A DNA stretch of 51,020 bases from CAZQKW01 sp964594075 (GTDB lineage Bacteria > Desulfobacterota > WTBG01 > CAIYCZ01): assembly GCA_964594075.1 (NCBI GenBank), contig CAZQKW010000026.1, positions 1-51,020 on the forward strand, given 5' to 3'. The notes under the pieces were generated by a model. The model ran no database searches. It saw only the letters and a program-made list of their open reading frames with translations, and was not told the DNA's origin. Shown piece by piece: positions 39,822 to 49,390 of the stretch; positions within the stretch are counted from its first letter, which is position 1; each line of letters opens with the position of its first letter. Both the position numbers and the translations under genes were made by a program.

Positions 39822-42743
39822 TTAGAACCCGTAAACAAAGAAATTGGTTAAAGCAGGATTTACATAAATACAGCCCTTGTCATTTATCACCCATACGCGT
39901 GCAATGCCAAAACCGCTTGCTGCCGGCGCCTTTACCAGAATTTTAACCGGGCTCCAGAACAATACTTCAGCTTTCACCCAGGTAGAAACATCTGATGTGC
40001 CGAAATAAACACCTGCCGGCACCGTGGTGCCATTAAAATCTGCTACCAGGCTCTCAGATGGCTCTGTCATTCCAAAATTAATTCCAAAAATATTAACGAT
40101 GGTTCCTTTGCCACCGTAGAACGGGATATTCACCAGCACCATAGGACAGGTGGGATACATTTTGAAATTAATATTATCCTTACCCTCGGATGCGAGATCT
40201 ACAACCTGTGAAGAAGGAAAGGATAGATATCCCGGCGTGCTTACGGTAACCGTATAAATGTCGGGTTCTAACCCCAGGAAACTGTAATATCCCGATGCAT
40301 TGGTATTGGCGGTGCACGAACTGTTACAGGCAGAATTTGTCAATTCTAAGGTTACATCTTTTAAGGGCATATTCAATAAATTACTAACAGTACCGGTTAT
40401 ATACAACCCCTTAACCGCCCTGAAATTAACATCTGTTACATCCGTATTTCGAATAATGACCGATGCCCCAGCAGGATCAAAACCGTATCCGGCAAATAGC
40501 GGTTTTACCTCATAGCTGCCGTCAAGAACACCGAGAAAAACATAAAAACCAGTTGTATCAGTATTGGCAGTTTGCACGATTTGTTTTGTTGTCGCAGTGA
40601 TTAGGTTTACGGTAACGTCTTTGAGCGGCGTTGACCCTTCAAGCACATATCCTGAAATATTAGCACCAATAGCTGCGACAAAATCCACGTTAAACACACT
40701 TGCGGAGGCAATGGTAATAGTCTTGGATACGGGATTAAAGTCATATGATCCCAATGACGGCGTTATGGTATACGTGCCGCTTTGAAGTTCAACAAAAGAA
40801 TATGCGCCATCTTGGTTAGTTTGCGTTTGTAGTGAAATGTTCTGGGGACCACCAGTCATGGTGATCGTAACACCCTGCAATCCCTGTCCATCAATATCAC
40901 TAACTTTTCCCGAAATCTGAAATCCCAGTGAACCAGTAAAATTTATGTCGGGTTTATTTTTATCAGTATCTGTTGATGCAATGGTAACTTCCTGAAATGG
41001 CGGCGTGAAACCATAACCTTCATAGAATGGCGTAATGGTAAATGTGTCGAACCCAAGACCGGTGAATTTATAAAATCCAGTCCCATCAGTTAGTGTGGTT
41101 TCCTCAGAGCTTTTTAAGCCGTCTATAGCAATTGATACCCCGGACATTGGCTGTCCATTTTTATCACGAATGGTTCCGGAAATAGTGAAGCCGCTGAATG
41201 CCTCAAAATTGGCATTATTTATATCCTGATCTTTAACGGTAACCGATAAGGTTTCGGGATTGAAAATGTATCCCTGTCTCTCCGGAAGAATCTTATAGGT
41301 TCCGTTTTCAAGACCTGCAAACTCATAAAATCCGTCAGGGTCAGTAAAGGTAATTTTTTCTTCTGCAAGATTTTCTCCCGTTAAAGTTATTTTAACCGCC
41401 GGCAGAGGAGTTTTCTGGATTGCGACTCCAACGTCCTCCACCAATTTTACTGTGCCGCTAATGCGGATTCCGTCATAGAACGCATAGACACTATTATCGC
41501 TTCCACCCACATAAATTGAATGCCGTGCGTCATTGCCTATCGCCGGTGATGATAAAATTGATGCCGCGAGTGCTGGTTGATCGTTTGGCGGGTATTGCCA
41601 TACTATAGTCGTTTGCGGTTCGGGGCGGTCAGCATTGAGGCAATAAAATCTGCCACCATTGGTTCCTACATAGATGAATTTTGCGCCATCAATAGCGGCA
41701 GAAGATTCAATTCTCTGACCGTCAATGGACTGGGCAAAGTATATTTGTCCATCCTGGTTGATGCGATAAAAAACCGAGCCTGAGCCGACAAAAAAATTAT
41801 TATCCTCAAGAATTGCTGGAGTGGTATATATATCATTTTTAAGGTCCAGTTTCCAATTAGGAGCAGTTTCTGTTATGTCTGGAGTGATACCTCCGGTAGG
41901 GCTAAAATTGTATATTTGAAATTTCATGGAATTCAGGCAGGTATTTGCAGAATAATACGTTGTAAAATTAGAAAAAATTACAGAACGATTTGAAGCAATT
42001 GCAGCAGAAGAATACACGCCGCCGCAGAGTAAATCATAAGACCAGACAACGGCGCCGGTTTGCAAATCAAGGGTATAAAAGACAGGCGGCACGGTTGTCC
42101 CTATATATACCTGCGAATTAGCTGTATCAATTGCAGAGGATGATGTCATAATCATCCCAATGTCATTTTTCCATTTAAGTGTTCCGTTAGGATTAACGGC
42201 GTAAACCTTGCCATCGGCACAGCCAAAAATAACTGAACCGTCAGGTGCGATAGCGGGAGAACTTGCAATAGCACCCGGTCCGTCAGTCAGAAACCTCCAT
42301 TTATAGACCCATGTTGAGCTATTGTCAGGGTCAATTGTTGCAGTATTAAATGCATATAAATAGCCATCATACGACCCTATATATACCGTTCCATCAATGT
42401 CTATGGCAGGAGAAGAATGATTAATGGGTCCGCCCGTCTTATATTTCCATTCAATGACCCCGGTTTCGCCATTAATGGCATAAATATTATTGTCAGCAGA
42501 TCCGACATATATTATGCCATTTTCATCAATGGCAGGAGAAGAAGTTACCGGCCCAGCCGTCACTACGCGCCATTTGAGTTTTCCAATCTGTGTCCCAAAA
42601 CTCGGTGTTTTGCCGGTGTGTCGCAGATCATGGTGAAACATGGGCCAGGGCGCATTAGTATTAAGCTGGCATAGTCCTAATGCAGGCGCAAGCAGCACGC
42701 TCAGGGAAGCTATCAGCAAACATACTTTTCTCACAGCGGGCAT
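39822..42743 (-). CDS. Exported PQQ-propeller protein with five carboxypeptidase-regulatory repeats and an IPT domain
   Basis: 973 aa. An N-terminal signal peptide (about 1-25, VCLLIASLSVLLAPALG) leads into a PQQ-like beta-propeller (about 30-420) with repeats such as SSPAIDENGIIYVGSADNNI and SSPAIDIDGTVYIGSYDGYL. Residues 426-860 hold five CarboxypepD_reg/Ig-like repeats of about 85 residues (ISGTVSNLLNMPLKDVTLEL, DGFYEFAGLENGTYKI). The last 110 residues form an IPT/TIG-like fold (NIPFYGGKGTIVNIFGINFG). This is a surface or secreted protein. Placed last in the pil operon behind pilQ and a lipoprotein, it may be a pilus-linked adhesin or a secreted sensor; that is inference. Confidence 0.8.
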   Translation of the reverse strand: MPAVRKVCLLIASLSVLLAPALGLCQLNTNAPWPMFHHDLRHTGKTPSFGTQIGKLKWRVVTAGPVTSSPAIDENGIIYVGSADNNIYAINGETGVIEWKYKTGGPINHSSPAIDIDGTVYIGSYDGYLYAFNTATIDPDNSSTWVYKWRFLTDGPGAIASSPAIAPDGSVIFGCADGKVYAVNPNGTLKWKNDIGMIMTSSSAIDTANSQVYIGTTVPPVFYTLDLQTGAVVWSYDLLCGGVYSSAAIASNRSVIFSNFTTYYSANTCLNSMKFQIYNFSPTGGITPDITETAPNWKLDLKNDIYTTPAILEDNNFFVGSGSVFYRINQDGQIYFAQSIDGQRIESSAAIDGAKFIYVGTNGGRFYCLNADRPEPQTTIVWQYPPNDQPALAASILSSPAIGNDARHSIYVGGSDNSVYAFYDGIRISGTVKLVEDVGVAIQKTPLPAVKITLTGENLAEEKITFTDPDGFYEFAGLENGTYKILPERQGYIFNPETLSVTVKDQDINNANFEAFSGFTISGTIRDKNGQPMSGVSIAIDGLKSSEETTLTDGTGFYKFTGLGFDTFTITPFYEGYGFTPPFQEVTIASTDTDKNKPDINFTGSLGFQISGKVSDIDGQGLQGVTITMTGGPQNISLQTQTNQDGAYSFVELQSGTYTITPSLGSYDFNPVSKTITIASASVFNVDFVAAIGANISGYVLEGSTPLKDVTVNLITATTKQIVQTANTDTTGFYVFLGVLDGSYEVKPLFAGYGFDPAGASVIIRNTDVTDVNFRAVKGLYITGTVSNLLNMPLKDVTLELTNSACNSSCTANTNASGYYSFLGLEPDIYTVTVSTPGYLSFPSSQVVDLASEGKDNINFKMYPTCPMVLVNIPFYGGKGTIVNIFGINFGMTEPSESLVADFNGTTVPAGVYFGTSDVSTWVKAEVLFWSPVKILVKAPAASGFGIARVWVINDKGCIYVNPALTNFFVYGF

Positions 42744-42788
42744 GATAATTCCTCCTTTGGATATAGTGTCGTTCAGACCCTATCCGGT

Positions 42789-44006
42789 TTATTTTTCTTC
42801 CGAAATAGTTTCCGCGGTAACCCCCTGATTAGCCCTTTGACTTAATACCTGTCTTGCATCTTTGAAAAAATTATCCATTAACACCTTAACCCCCTGTTTG
42901 ACCGCCTTGTCAAACATAACTTTTGGGTGAGTGTCTGAAAAAGCAAAATAGCTGCATGGCGTATATTCAATTTCCGAGCGGTTAGACCACAGGACATCAC
43001 CAGTTCCCACATCCTGCGCATAAATACGCACCTGCACCACCGCAGAGCGTTTCGCTTTCTTTGGGCGCTGGCTCGCCATCCATCCTGACAAAGCCCCGAT
43101 GCCGGCACCTTCAACCGCATAGTTATTCTTATTGGTGTATTCTGATTTCACCGGTCGGGTGATAATACCCGATGAAAGGGAAGTTCTGCTATGCGAGGTG
43201 CTGTTGGTAATCTGGCTGCCGATGCCATAGCCAATCCCTGAGCCAATGAGGATGTCTTCTATTCCTTCCAGATCACTTTCATAACCGTATGCTCCGGTGG
43301 TCCCAAACAAGGTATCTTTAACTCCATCTAATAATACCGGAACAAATCCGCGGTAGAATGGATTCAGCGTGCCAACGTCTTTGTAGCCGTATTCCAGGAT
43401 TCTGCCCCGTATAATCATGTCAACGCCCAGGGCCTGTCCCAGTTCCATCACAATATCTTTTGATAAACCAATCGTCACGCCCTGAAGCGCCGGGGTTGAA
43501 GAGTCTGCCCGCTGTCGTTTGGTTTGAAAGTTGATGATATTGCGCAATTCTTGCTGCATCGTAAGGCTGTGCTCATAATTGGCCAATTCATGCTGCGGTG
43601 TGCCCAATTTGCTTGATTCGTCCTCTTCCTGTATTGTACCGTATATTAAATAATTATCCTTTATAGGCCTGATGAGACTGTAGTCTACCAGAAGAGTGTT
43701 GACATCTTCCTGCACAGCAACTGAAATTCCATGTGCAGTAAGCTGGTCGGCAATTTCTTCCTGAATTCTGATATTGCCGCCCCATGCATTGGCTTCCATA
43801 AAGTCCTGCTGCTGCGAGTAATCGGCAAATGGAAATATTGCAACCTTTCTGATGCAAGGCACCCGTACTGGGTTTGGGCAGGCAGAATATATAACGTTTG
43901 GTGTGGGTGTTGGCGAGATGGTTTCTTTCCATAACCCGCCTCTGATGCATCCTGAAAACAGCACAATGATTATGAGTGCAAGACAAGCAGCATATTTTTT
44001 ATCCAT
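42789..44006 (-). CDS. CsgG/LpoB-like lipoprotein of unknown function
   Basis: 405 aa from the ATG at 44006, chosen because GGAGG sits 5 nt before it; the ATG at 44018 overlaps that site. The lipobox LFSGC follows a short hydrophobic stretch, with Cys near residue 20. Then VAIFPFADYSQQQDF and EEIADQLTAHGISVAVQEDV resemble the TolB/CsgG N-terminal fold, and YLIYGTIQEEDE follows. A glycine-rich run (GSGIGYGIGSQI, later GAGIGALSGWM) looks like a glycine zipper. It lies 30 nt after pilQ. A role in outer-membrane assembly of the pilus or of the following exported protein is likely but unproven. Confidence 0.6.
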   Translation of the reverse strand: MDKKYAACLALIIIVLFSGCIRGGLWKETISPTPTPNVIYSACPNPVRVPCIRKVAIFPFADYSQQQDFMEANAWGGNIRIQEEIADQLTAHGISVAVQEDVNTLLVDYSLIRPIKDNYLIYGTIQEEDESSKLGTPQHELANYEHSLTMQQELRNIINFQTKRQRADSSTPALQGVTIGLSKDIVMELGQALGVDMIIRGRILEYGYKDVGTLNPFYRGFVPVLLDGVKDTLFGTTGAYGYESDLEGIEDILIGSGIGYGIGSQITNSTSHSRTSLSSGIITRPVKSEYTNKNNYAVEGAGIGALSGWMASQRPKKAKRSAVVQVRIYAQDVGTGDVLWSNRSEIEYTPCSYFAFSDTHPKVMFDKAVKQGVKVLMDNFFKDARQVLSQRANQGVTAETISEEK

Positions 44007-44036
44007 GTGGGCCTCCATGATTTTATTTCCCTCTTT

Positions 44037-46094
44037 TTATTGCCTTTCGTTATTGATTTTAGAAGTTATGAGTGGTTGGTTTACCGTGCTGACGGTAAGG
44101 AATACCAGCAGTTCCGTAAGCAAATCTTCATTGCGCGTCTTTTTAAAAAAATAGCCGAATAACGGGATATCTGCAAAAAATGGGACTTTATTTATAATTT
44201 TTGTTTGGGTGGTTTCGTAAATACCGCCGATGACAATTGTCTTGCCATTTTCTACAATCAGATCGGTCTCTACCTCGCGCACATCAATGCCCGGTTCATC
44301 ATTTGCGCCGGTCTGCGCCGATTTCTGATTTTTGGTTACATAGACGTGAAGGTTTATGGTGTTTGCCGGAGAAATACGCGGCGTCACTTTGAGCTCAAGC
44401 ACTGCGTCTTTAAATTCAGTTGAGGTAACACCCTGCTCGCTTAATTTAAGATATGGGAGGGCAACGCCCTGTTTTATGCGCGCTTCCTTATTGTCAAGGC
44501 TCAGAACCTTGGGGCTGGAAACAATTTTTATCTTTTCATCTTTTTCCAAAGCCGAGAGCTGCACATCAAGCTGCAGGGAATTAGTCACATAGCCGAAATT
44601 AATGCCTCCGCCAGAGCCGGCGCCGATTGCGGCCGGAAGGTTAACCACTGCACCGCGTCCCGCTGCCCCTGAAATAGATATATCAGCACCCCCTTGGGCA
44701 GCGCCGCCATCCTTGCTGGTATTATAAAATGATCCCCATATTACACCCAGCTCTTTCACATAGCTGGGATTTGATTGCACGATGCGCGCCTCAATAAGCA
44801 CCTGCGGGGTTGGCACATCCTGTTCTCTGATCAACTGTTTTATACGGTTAACTTTTTCCGGCACGTCAGTTATGGTTACTGAGTTTGTGTGCTCAAACGA
44901 GTTAATACTGCCGCGTTTTTCAGTCAGAATTTTTAAATCTTTTATATATTTTTCGATCTCTTTAGCTTTGACATAATTAATCGCAATAGTATCCATTACC
45001 AAATCCTGAAAAGCCGTCTTCTCCATTTTATCTTTCTGTGTTTTGAGTATTTGCTCAAGGGTGTCAATGCGGATAATATTACCCGCAACAATTTTACCCA
45101 GATTGTTGCTTTCAAGAATGATGTCCAGAGCCTGATCCCAGGGAATATCTTCCATCTTCAATGTTACCTTGCCGGAAACTTTATCGCTGGTGATTATATT
45201 AAATCCGCTCACATCGGATATAAGACGAAAAATATTTTTTATGTCGGCATCCTTAAAATCAAGCGAGATTTTTTGCCCAGTGTACGTCGTTCCGCTGTCT
45301 TTTTCTTTTAAACCTTCTCGACCGGATTCCTCAATAGTGAGGGGTTGTTCCGCTCTTGGCATATTTTTCTGAGCGGTATTTTTTTTGGCCTCATCGCTCA
45401 GAGTAGAGGCGCCTTTTTGAGCAGCGGGCGATTTCCCATCTGCAATATTTGACGTTTCGGTAATTAATTGTGAAGCACGTTGTGGCGACTCGTCACCATA
45501 TGGTTGAAGGAGAACCGGCTGCGCGTGCGCTGCCGTGGCTGTTTGCATGGCGGAATGCTCAATCTTCACGGTTAACGCGTTATTTTTCTGCGCTACCTTA
45601 TACGGCGGCACTTCAGGTGTTGCAAAATCAATAACGCATCTCACCCGGTCGGATGTTTCTCCAATTCTAATGCCGTCTATAAGTGGATTGTCTATATGCA
45701 TGACAGAACGAGAGATTGCTTTGGCACTTGACGGAAAGTCTATCGCCAGCCGTGCCGGATTCTTAAGGACCACCGGATGATACTGTTCAATGTGCTGATC
45801 CGCGATAAATTCGATCGTTATTTCTTCTGAATTATCGGAAATGGTTATGTCTTTAAGTGTGTTTCGTGCGGGCGATTGCGCTTTTGCGTCAGCAATAACG
45901 GCATCATTTTGTTCAGCCTTCTGGGTCTGTATTCCTGCCACCGGGTTTTCAGGCGTTGCGGTGGGTGCGGCGCCGTGTGCTGCACGCTCAGCCCCCAATA
46001 CCGTTGCGCGACCGCATAATGGTAAACCGCTCACTATTATTACTAACGATAACGGTAGAATCATCAGTAAACGCCATAATGGTATACGCTTCAT
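44037..46094 (-). CDS. pilQ: Type IV pilus secretin PilQ
   Basis: 685 aa. A signal anchor (about 8-30) precedes a low-complexity linker, an AMIN domain (about 88-185; ITIEFIADQHIEQYHPVVLK, thought to bind peptidoglycan), a second linker rich in Ala, Lys and Glu, an STN/N0 domain (about 275-345; ISLDFKDADIKNIFRLISDV), an N1 repeat (YVKAKEIEKYIKDL) and the C-terminal secretin ring (about 438-675) with VPFFADIPLFGYFFKKTRN. It forms the outer-membrane pore through which the pilus passes. The TAG-type end of pilP adjoins its ATG. Confidence 0.94.
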   Translation of the reverse strand: MKRIPLWRLLMILPLSLVIIVSGLPLCGRATVLGAERAAHGAAPTATPENPVAGIQTQKAEQNDAVIADAKAQSPARNTLKDITISDNSEEITIEFIADQHIEQYHPVVLKNPARLAIDFPSSAKAISRSVMHIDNPLIDGIRIGETSDRVRCVIDFATPEVPPYKVAQKNNALTVKIEHSAMQTATAAHAQPVLLQPYGDESPQRASQLITETSNIADGKSPAAQKGASTLSDEAKKNTAQKNMPRAEQPLTIEESGREGLKEKDSGTTYTGQKISLDFKDADIKNIFRLISDVSGFNIITSDKVSGKVTLKMEDIPWDQALDIILESNNLGKIVAGNIIRIDTLEQILKTQKDKMEKTAFQDLVMDTIAINYVKAKEIEKYIKDLKILTEKRGSINSFEHTNSVTITDVPEKVNRIKQLIREQDVPTPQVLIEARIVQSNPSYVKELGVIWGSFYNTSKDGGAAQGGADISISGAAGRGAVVNLPAAIGAGSGGGINFGYVTNSLQLDVQLSALEKDEKIKIVSSPKVLSLDNKEARIKQGVALPYLKLSEQGVTSTEFKDAVLELKVTPRISPANTINLHVYVTKNQKSAQTGANDEPGIDVREVETDLIVENGKTIVIGGIYETTQTKIINKVPFFADIPLFGYFFKKTRNEDLLTELLVFLTVSTVNQPLITSKINNERQ

Positions 46095-46717
46095 TATTCT
46101 TCCCCTACTTTTGATTTGCTGACAGTTAAGGTGACGGTATTAGTTTTTGCGCTGCCTGAAGCATCAACTGTTTTTTCCTCAACAATAATACTATCCGCAG
46201 TGATCTGTCGGATAATACCGTTATTTTTGCCAACCAGCATACCTTGTTTAAGAATGTAACCGTAACCGGCTTTATCTTCTACCATTGCAGCGCGCAGGTT
46301 ATCGTCCCGTATAATAATCGCTACAAGATTAAGTTCACTTAAATCGTATTTTTGCAGGGGGGTGAGATCTTCATCCTCAGATGAAGCTGACGCCGTATCA
46401 GGTTTCCGGTCTGTCATAGTTGATTCGGCTATGAGCGGTACGAACGGATCTGGCTTGCCCGCTGGATTATAAGTAAATTCAGGGTTTGCTGTTACAGACG
46501 ACGCCTCAGTTGTTGTTATGGAAGGGGATTTTGCTGGTTGCTCGACCTTTGGTGCCGGTTTTTTAACAGGTTGAACTGCGGGCGTTGTTTGTTTAGGAGA
46601 TTCTGTGTCAGGCCCACAGGCAACGGTTGCCACCAGAACCCAAAACATAAAAAGAACGACGACGTGCTCTAAGGTGCTACGATGTCTTCTTTTTAGATCC
46701 TTTTTTTTGTTTAGCAT
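46094..46717 (-). CDS. pilP: Type IV pilus assembly lipoprotein PilP
   Basis: 207 aa. A hydrophobic stretch, VVVLFMFWVLVATVACG, ends in a lipobox-like VAC. A proline-rich linker follows, with PDPFVPLI just before the conserved region LTPLQKYDLSELNLVAIIIR, then AAMVEDKAGYGYILKQGMLV. This is the PilP beta domain that binds PilQ. The ATG lies 41 nt inside the end of pilO, with AAGGA 5 nt before it. Overlap of this size is unusual but leaves the pilP N-terminus intact. Confidence 0.87.
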   Translation of the reverse strand: MLNKKKDLKRRHRSTLEHVVVLFMFWVLVATVACGPDTESPKQTTPAVQPVKKPAPKVEQPAKSPSITTTEASSVTANPEFTYNPAGKPDPFVPLIAESTMTDRKPDTASASSEDEDLTPLQKYDLSELNLVAIIIRDDNLRAAMVEDKAGYGYILKQGMLVGKNNGIIRQITADSIIVEEKTVDASGSAKTNTVTLTVSKSKVGEE

Positions 46718-47312
46718 CCTCTTCCTTTTTTGTTTCTATAAACTTATAAGTTACCGCTTTAAATGAAGCATTGAGGGCTCTTGGATCAGTTGTGCCTTTT
46801 TTAACAGGAGCTTTTTTGTCCATCGCAATGTCAAGAATGTTAACGATGCGCGGCAACTTTGAAATTCGGTCAAAAAACACCCCCACATCATGATACTGAC
46901 CAACAATTTTCATTTCCACTGGTATCTGTGCATAAAAATTTTCCGGCACTTCAGCTTTGGGCTGGAACAACATTATTTCCAGACCGCTTTCTCCTGCAAG
47001 GTTTGAAATGTTCGTCAGCAGACTGGGAATCTCTCTGGTGTTTGGGAGCAAGGCGAGAGCATCCTTGAACTGTGCCTCAAGGGTTTCAAGTTCTTTCTCA
47101 AACTTGGGAAGGTCAGCAACCACTCTTCTCAGTTCCAATAGTTCCTTCTGCAGTTTTGCCAACTCCGCTTCTTTATTGTTGATGATGTGCAGATTAGGGA
47201 TAACACTGAGATAAATATACAAACCCACCATAACAATGATAAGCGCCGCAAGGATGAGAATTTTTTGTGTTTTGGGAAGTTTTACAATAGTATCAGCAGT
47301 AATGCGGGGCAT
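46677..47312 (-). CDS. pilO: Type IV pilus assembly protein PilO
   Basis: 211 aa. Membrane helix at about 16-36 (ILILAALIIVMVGLYIYL), then a coiled coil (NNKEAELAKLQKELLELRRV) and the ferredoxin-like core with EIPSLLTNISNLAGESGLEI and YHDVGVFFDRISKLPRIVNI. PilO pairs with PilN in the periplasm and links the inner-membrane complex to PilP. The Lys-rich tail overlaps the pilP start. It starts 12 nt after pilN. Confidence 0.92.
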   Translation of the reverse strand: MPRITADTIVKLPKTQKILILAALIIVMVGLYIYLSVIPNLHIINNKEAELAKLQKELLELRRVVADLPKFEKELETLEAQFKDALALLPNTREIPSLLTNISNLAGESGLEIMLFQPKAEVPENFYAQIPVEMKIVGQYHDVGVFFDRISKLPRIVNILDIAMDKKAPVKKGTTDPRALNASFKAVTYKFIETKKEEDAKQKKGSKKKTS

Positions 47313-47324
47313 ACAATACTCCCA

Positions 47325-47879
47325 TTATTTACCTGTGTAGGTTATTTGACACTTGAGGGAAAATTTTTTAAGAGGCGTCCGCATTCCTTTTGGCTCTTCG
47401 GTGCTGATTTTTTCCAGATCCACACTTTTGAAATAGGGTGACTTTTCAAGGTTGACCATATAGCGCGAAATTGATTGATTATCAAAAGCATAGCCTTCCA
47501 GGTTTAAGTTCATGCCGGTCTGTTTTATCCCCAACAACCAGAGCCTGCCGGGCAAATTCACTGCAAGTTCATCTAAAATATGCACCGGACCGCTTTTATT
47601 TTTTTGCAGCGTCTTTATAATATCCATTTTCTTCAGAAGCGCTTCTTTTTTATCTTTAAACCCCTTAATTTTTTCAACGGTTGCCTGTTGTCGCTTGATC
47701 TCTTGGGCAGTTGTCGCAATCGCATTGTCAATCCCGCTTATTTTGAAACTAATCAGCAAATAGGAAATAAAAATGCCGAGCACCACAGGCAGGCAGGCAA
47801 GGCCTGCAATGATCACATGCGCAATAATCTGCTGCCTTTTCCTTTGCGCCCGGTATGGCAAAAGGTTGATTTTAATCAT
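47325..47879 (-). CDS. pilN: Type IV pilus assembly protein PilN
   Basis: 184 aa. It begins IKINLLPYRAQRKRQQ, the cytosolic INLLP motif that binds PilM, then a membrane helix (about 20-45; VIIAGLACLPVVLGIFISYL), a coiled coil and a fold of the PilN kind (LAVNLPGRLWLLGIKQTGM). Its ATG overlaps the pilM stop by one base. Confidence 0.94.
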   Translation of the reverse strand: MIKINLLPYRAQRKRQQIIAHVIIAGLACLPVVLGIFISYLLISFKISGIDNAIATTAQEIKRQQATVEKIKGFKDKKEALLKKMDIIKTLQKNKSGPVHILDELAVNLPGRLWLLGIKQTGMNLNLEGYAFDNQSISRYMVNLEKSPYFKSVDLEKISTEEPKGMRTPLKKFSLKCQITYTGK

Positions 47880-48931
47880 CAGTCGTTCAAACTCCTAAGG
47901 GCAAGTCCAACCCCCACTGCTGCTGCTGGCGCAAGTTCTTTAAGATATTCACTGTCAAACATATTTTCATTATATTTAATGGCTTTAAACGGGTTGATAA
48001 ATTCAATAGGGACGTTTATCTTCTTTGTTAAATTTTCCTCAAAACCTTTTACCCGAGAACTGCCGCCGCTTAAATAAATGTGATGAATTTCTCCATAGGT
48101 AGAAGAAGTAAAAAAATCAAGCGACCTTTGTATTTCAGCGGCTATGTTTGCCAACGTTTTTTGCAATATTTCATCCAAAGCAAGCGGGTCAACACCCTCT
48201 ATCTGCTCGCCGCACTTGAGCTTTTCCGCTTCTTCATAGCTGATTGAAAGGTGTTTTTGTATTTCTTCGGTTATCTGATTGCCGCCCATAAAAATATCAC
48301 GGGTGAACTGAGAAACGCCATTCTTGACGATGTTGATATTGGTTACGCTCGCACCCACATCAACCAGGACTGCGGTAGCGCCTTCTTCAGGTTCGTAATT
48401 GAGATTAAACATATTTTCAAGGGCAAAAACATCTATGTCAACAATTGCCGCCTTGATCCCTGCGTTCTGTAAGACCGAAACATAATCATTAAGCAAAGCT
48501 TTTTTAGCCGCTACCAGCATGACATTCATTTGTTTGCTTTTATCTTCGCAGGGACCCATGATTTGAAAATCGAGATTTACTTCTTCTAAAGAAAAGGGGA
48601 TATACTGTTCAGCTTCAAAGGGGAGGGTTTGCTCTAATTCATCTTCTGTCATGAGTGCGGTCGTTATTTTTTTTATAATGACCGGATGACCGGAAATGGA
48701 AATGGCAGCATTTTTGTTTTTTATTTTATAGTGTTGGAAAAGATTTTTTATTGCCTGTTCTAATAATTCTCCGTGAATAATGGTGCCATTAAGGATGGTA
48801 TCGCGCGGCAGTTTTGCAATACCAATATTTTTTAGATGATACTCGTTTTTTATTTTATCGAGTTCAACGAGCTTTACTGCACTCGTTCCAATATCAAGCC
48901 CGACTACATTTTGTGATCCAAACAATAGCAT
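47879..48931 (-). CDS. pilM: Type IV pilus assembly protein PilM
   Basis: 350 aa. Actin-like (FtsA-type) ATPase: VVGLDIGTSAVKLVELDKIK, with the phosphate-2 region TAVLVDVGASVTNINIVKNG and the adenosine motif HHIYLSGGSSRVKGFEENL. PilM sits on the inner face of the membrane and binds the PilN N-terminus. It is the first gene of the pilMNOPQ operon, reading from the promoter at 48985-49013. GAAGGGG lies about 11 nt before the ATG. Confidence 0.95.
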   Translation of the reverse strand: MLLFGSQNVVGLDIGTSAVKLVELDKIKNEYHLKNIGIAKLPRDTILNGTIIHGELLEQAIKNLFQHYKIKNKNAAISISGHPVIIKKITTALMTEDELEQTLPFEAEQYIPFSLEEVNLDFQIMGPCEDKSKQMNVMLVAAKKALLNDYVSVLQNAGIKAAIVDIDVFALENMFNLNYEPEEGATAVLVDVGASVTNINIVKNGVSQFTRDIFMGGNQITEEIQKHLSISYEEAEKLKCGEQIEGVDPLALDEILQKTLANIAAEIQRSLDFFTSSTYGEIHHIYLSGGSSRVKGFEENLTKKINVPIEFINPFKAIKYNENMFDSEYLKELAPAAAVGVGLALRSLND

Positions 48932-48984
48932 CAGTTGGTAACCCCTTCTTTATACGTGAACTTTTCATGGTAATATTGGCAAGA

Positions 48985-49013
48985 AAAATACCTTGCATAC
49001 TAATCATTGTCAA
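48985..49013 (-). promoter_or_regulatory. Sigma70-type promoter of the pilM operon
   Basis: On the minus strand, TTGACA (49013-49008), a 17-nt spacer and TATTTT (48990-48985), about 50 nt before pilM. Confidence 0.65.
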
Positions 49014-49102
49014 GCGTTATATCAAGTGATTACTAAATAATATATAAATAAACTATTAATGATATTTCAATAACTTTAGAAATTATGGGGAAAAATAAAT
49101 AA

Positions 49103-49390
49103 TTATTTATGCTTTTTTTTAAGTTCATAAATCAATTCATCTTCTTTTGCAAGCCCGAGTTCATCACGGGCCATATCCTCCAAATATTTATAATCGCTTT
49201 TTAGTTTATCTATCTGAATTTTGAGAGAAAGGTTTTCCGACTTTAATTGTGCGTTCTGTTTTTCCAGGGTTTTTAATTCTTCCTTGATTTTATACATGTG
49301 AGAAAGTTCTTTTTGTCCAAAGATAATAAGTGCAAACAGAAAGCTCAAAAGAATCGCGCAGACGATAATAAAAATTTTTTTATTAAGCAT
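49103..49390 (-). CDS. ftsB: FtsB/DivIC-type cell division protein
   Basis: 95 aa. A short cytosolic start, a membrane helix (about 4-25; IFIIVCAILLSFLFALIIFG) and a coiled coil of about 40 residues (YKIKEELKTLEKQNAQLKSE) end in the conserved DYKYLEDMARDELGLAKEDE segment. This is the septum formation initiator family, which joins FtsL and FtsQ at the division site. The final ELIYELKKKHK is basic. AAAGGA lies 13 nt before the ATG, a long spacing. Confidence 0.85.
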   Translation of the reverse strand: MLNKKIFIIVCAILLSFLFALIIFGQKELSHMYKIKEELKTLEKQNAQLKSENLSLKIQIDKLKSDYKYLEDMARDELGLAKEDELIYELKKKHK

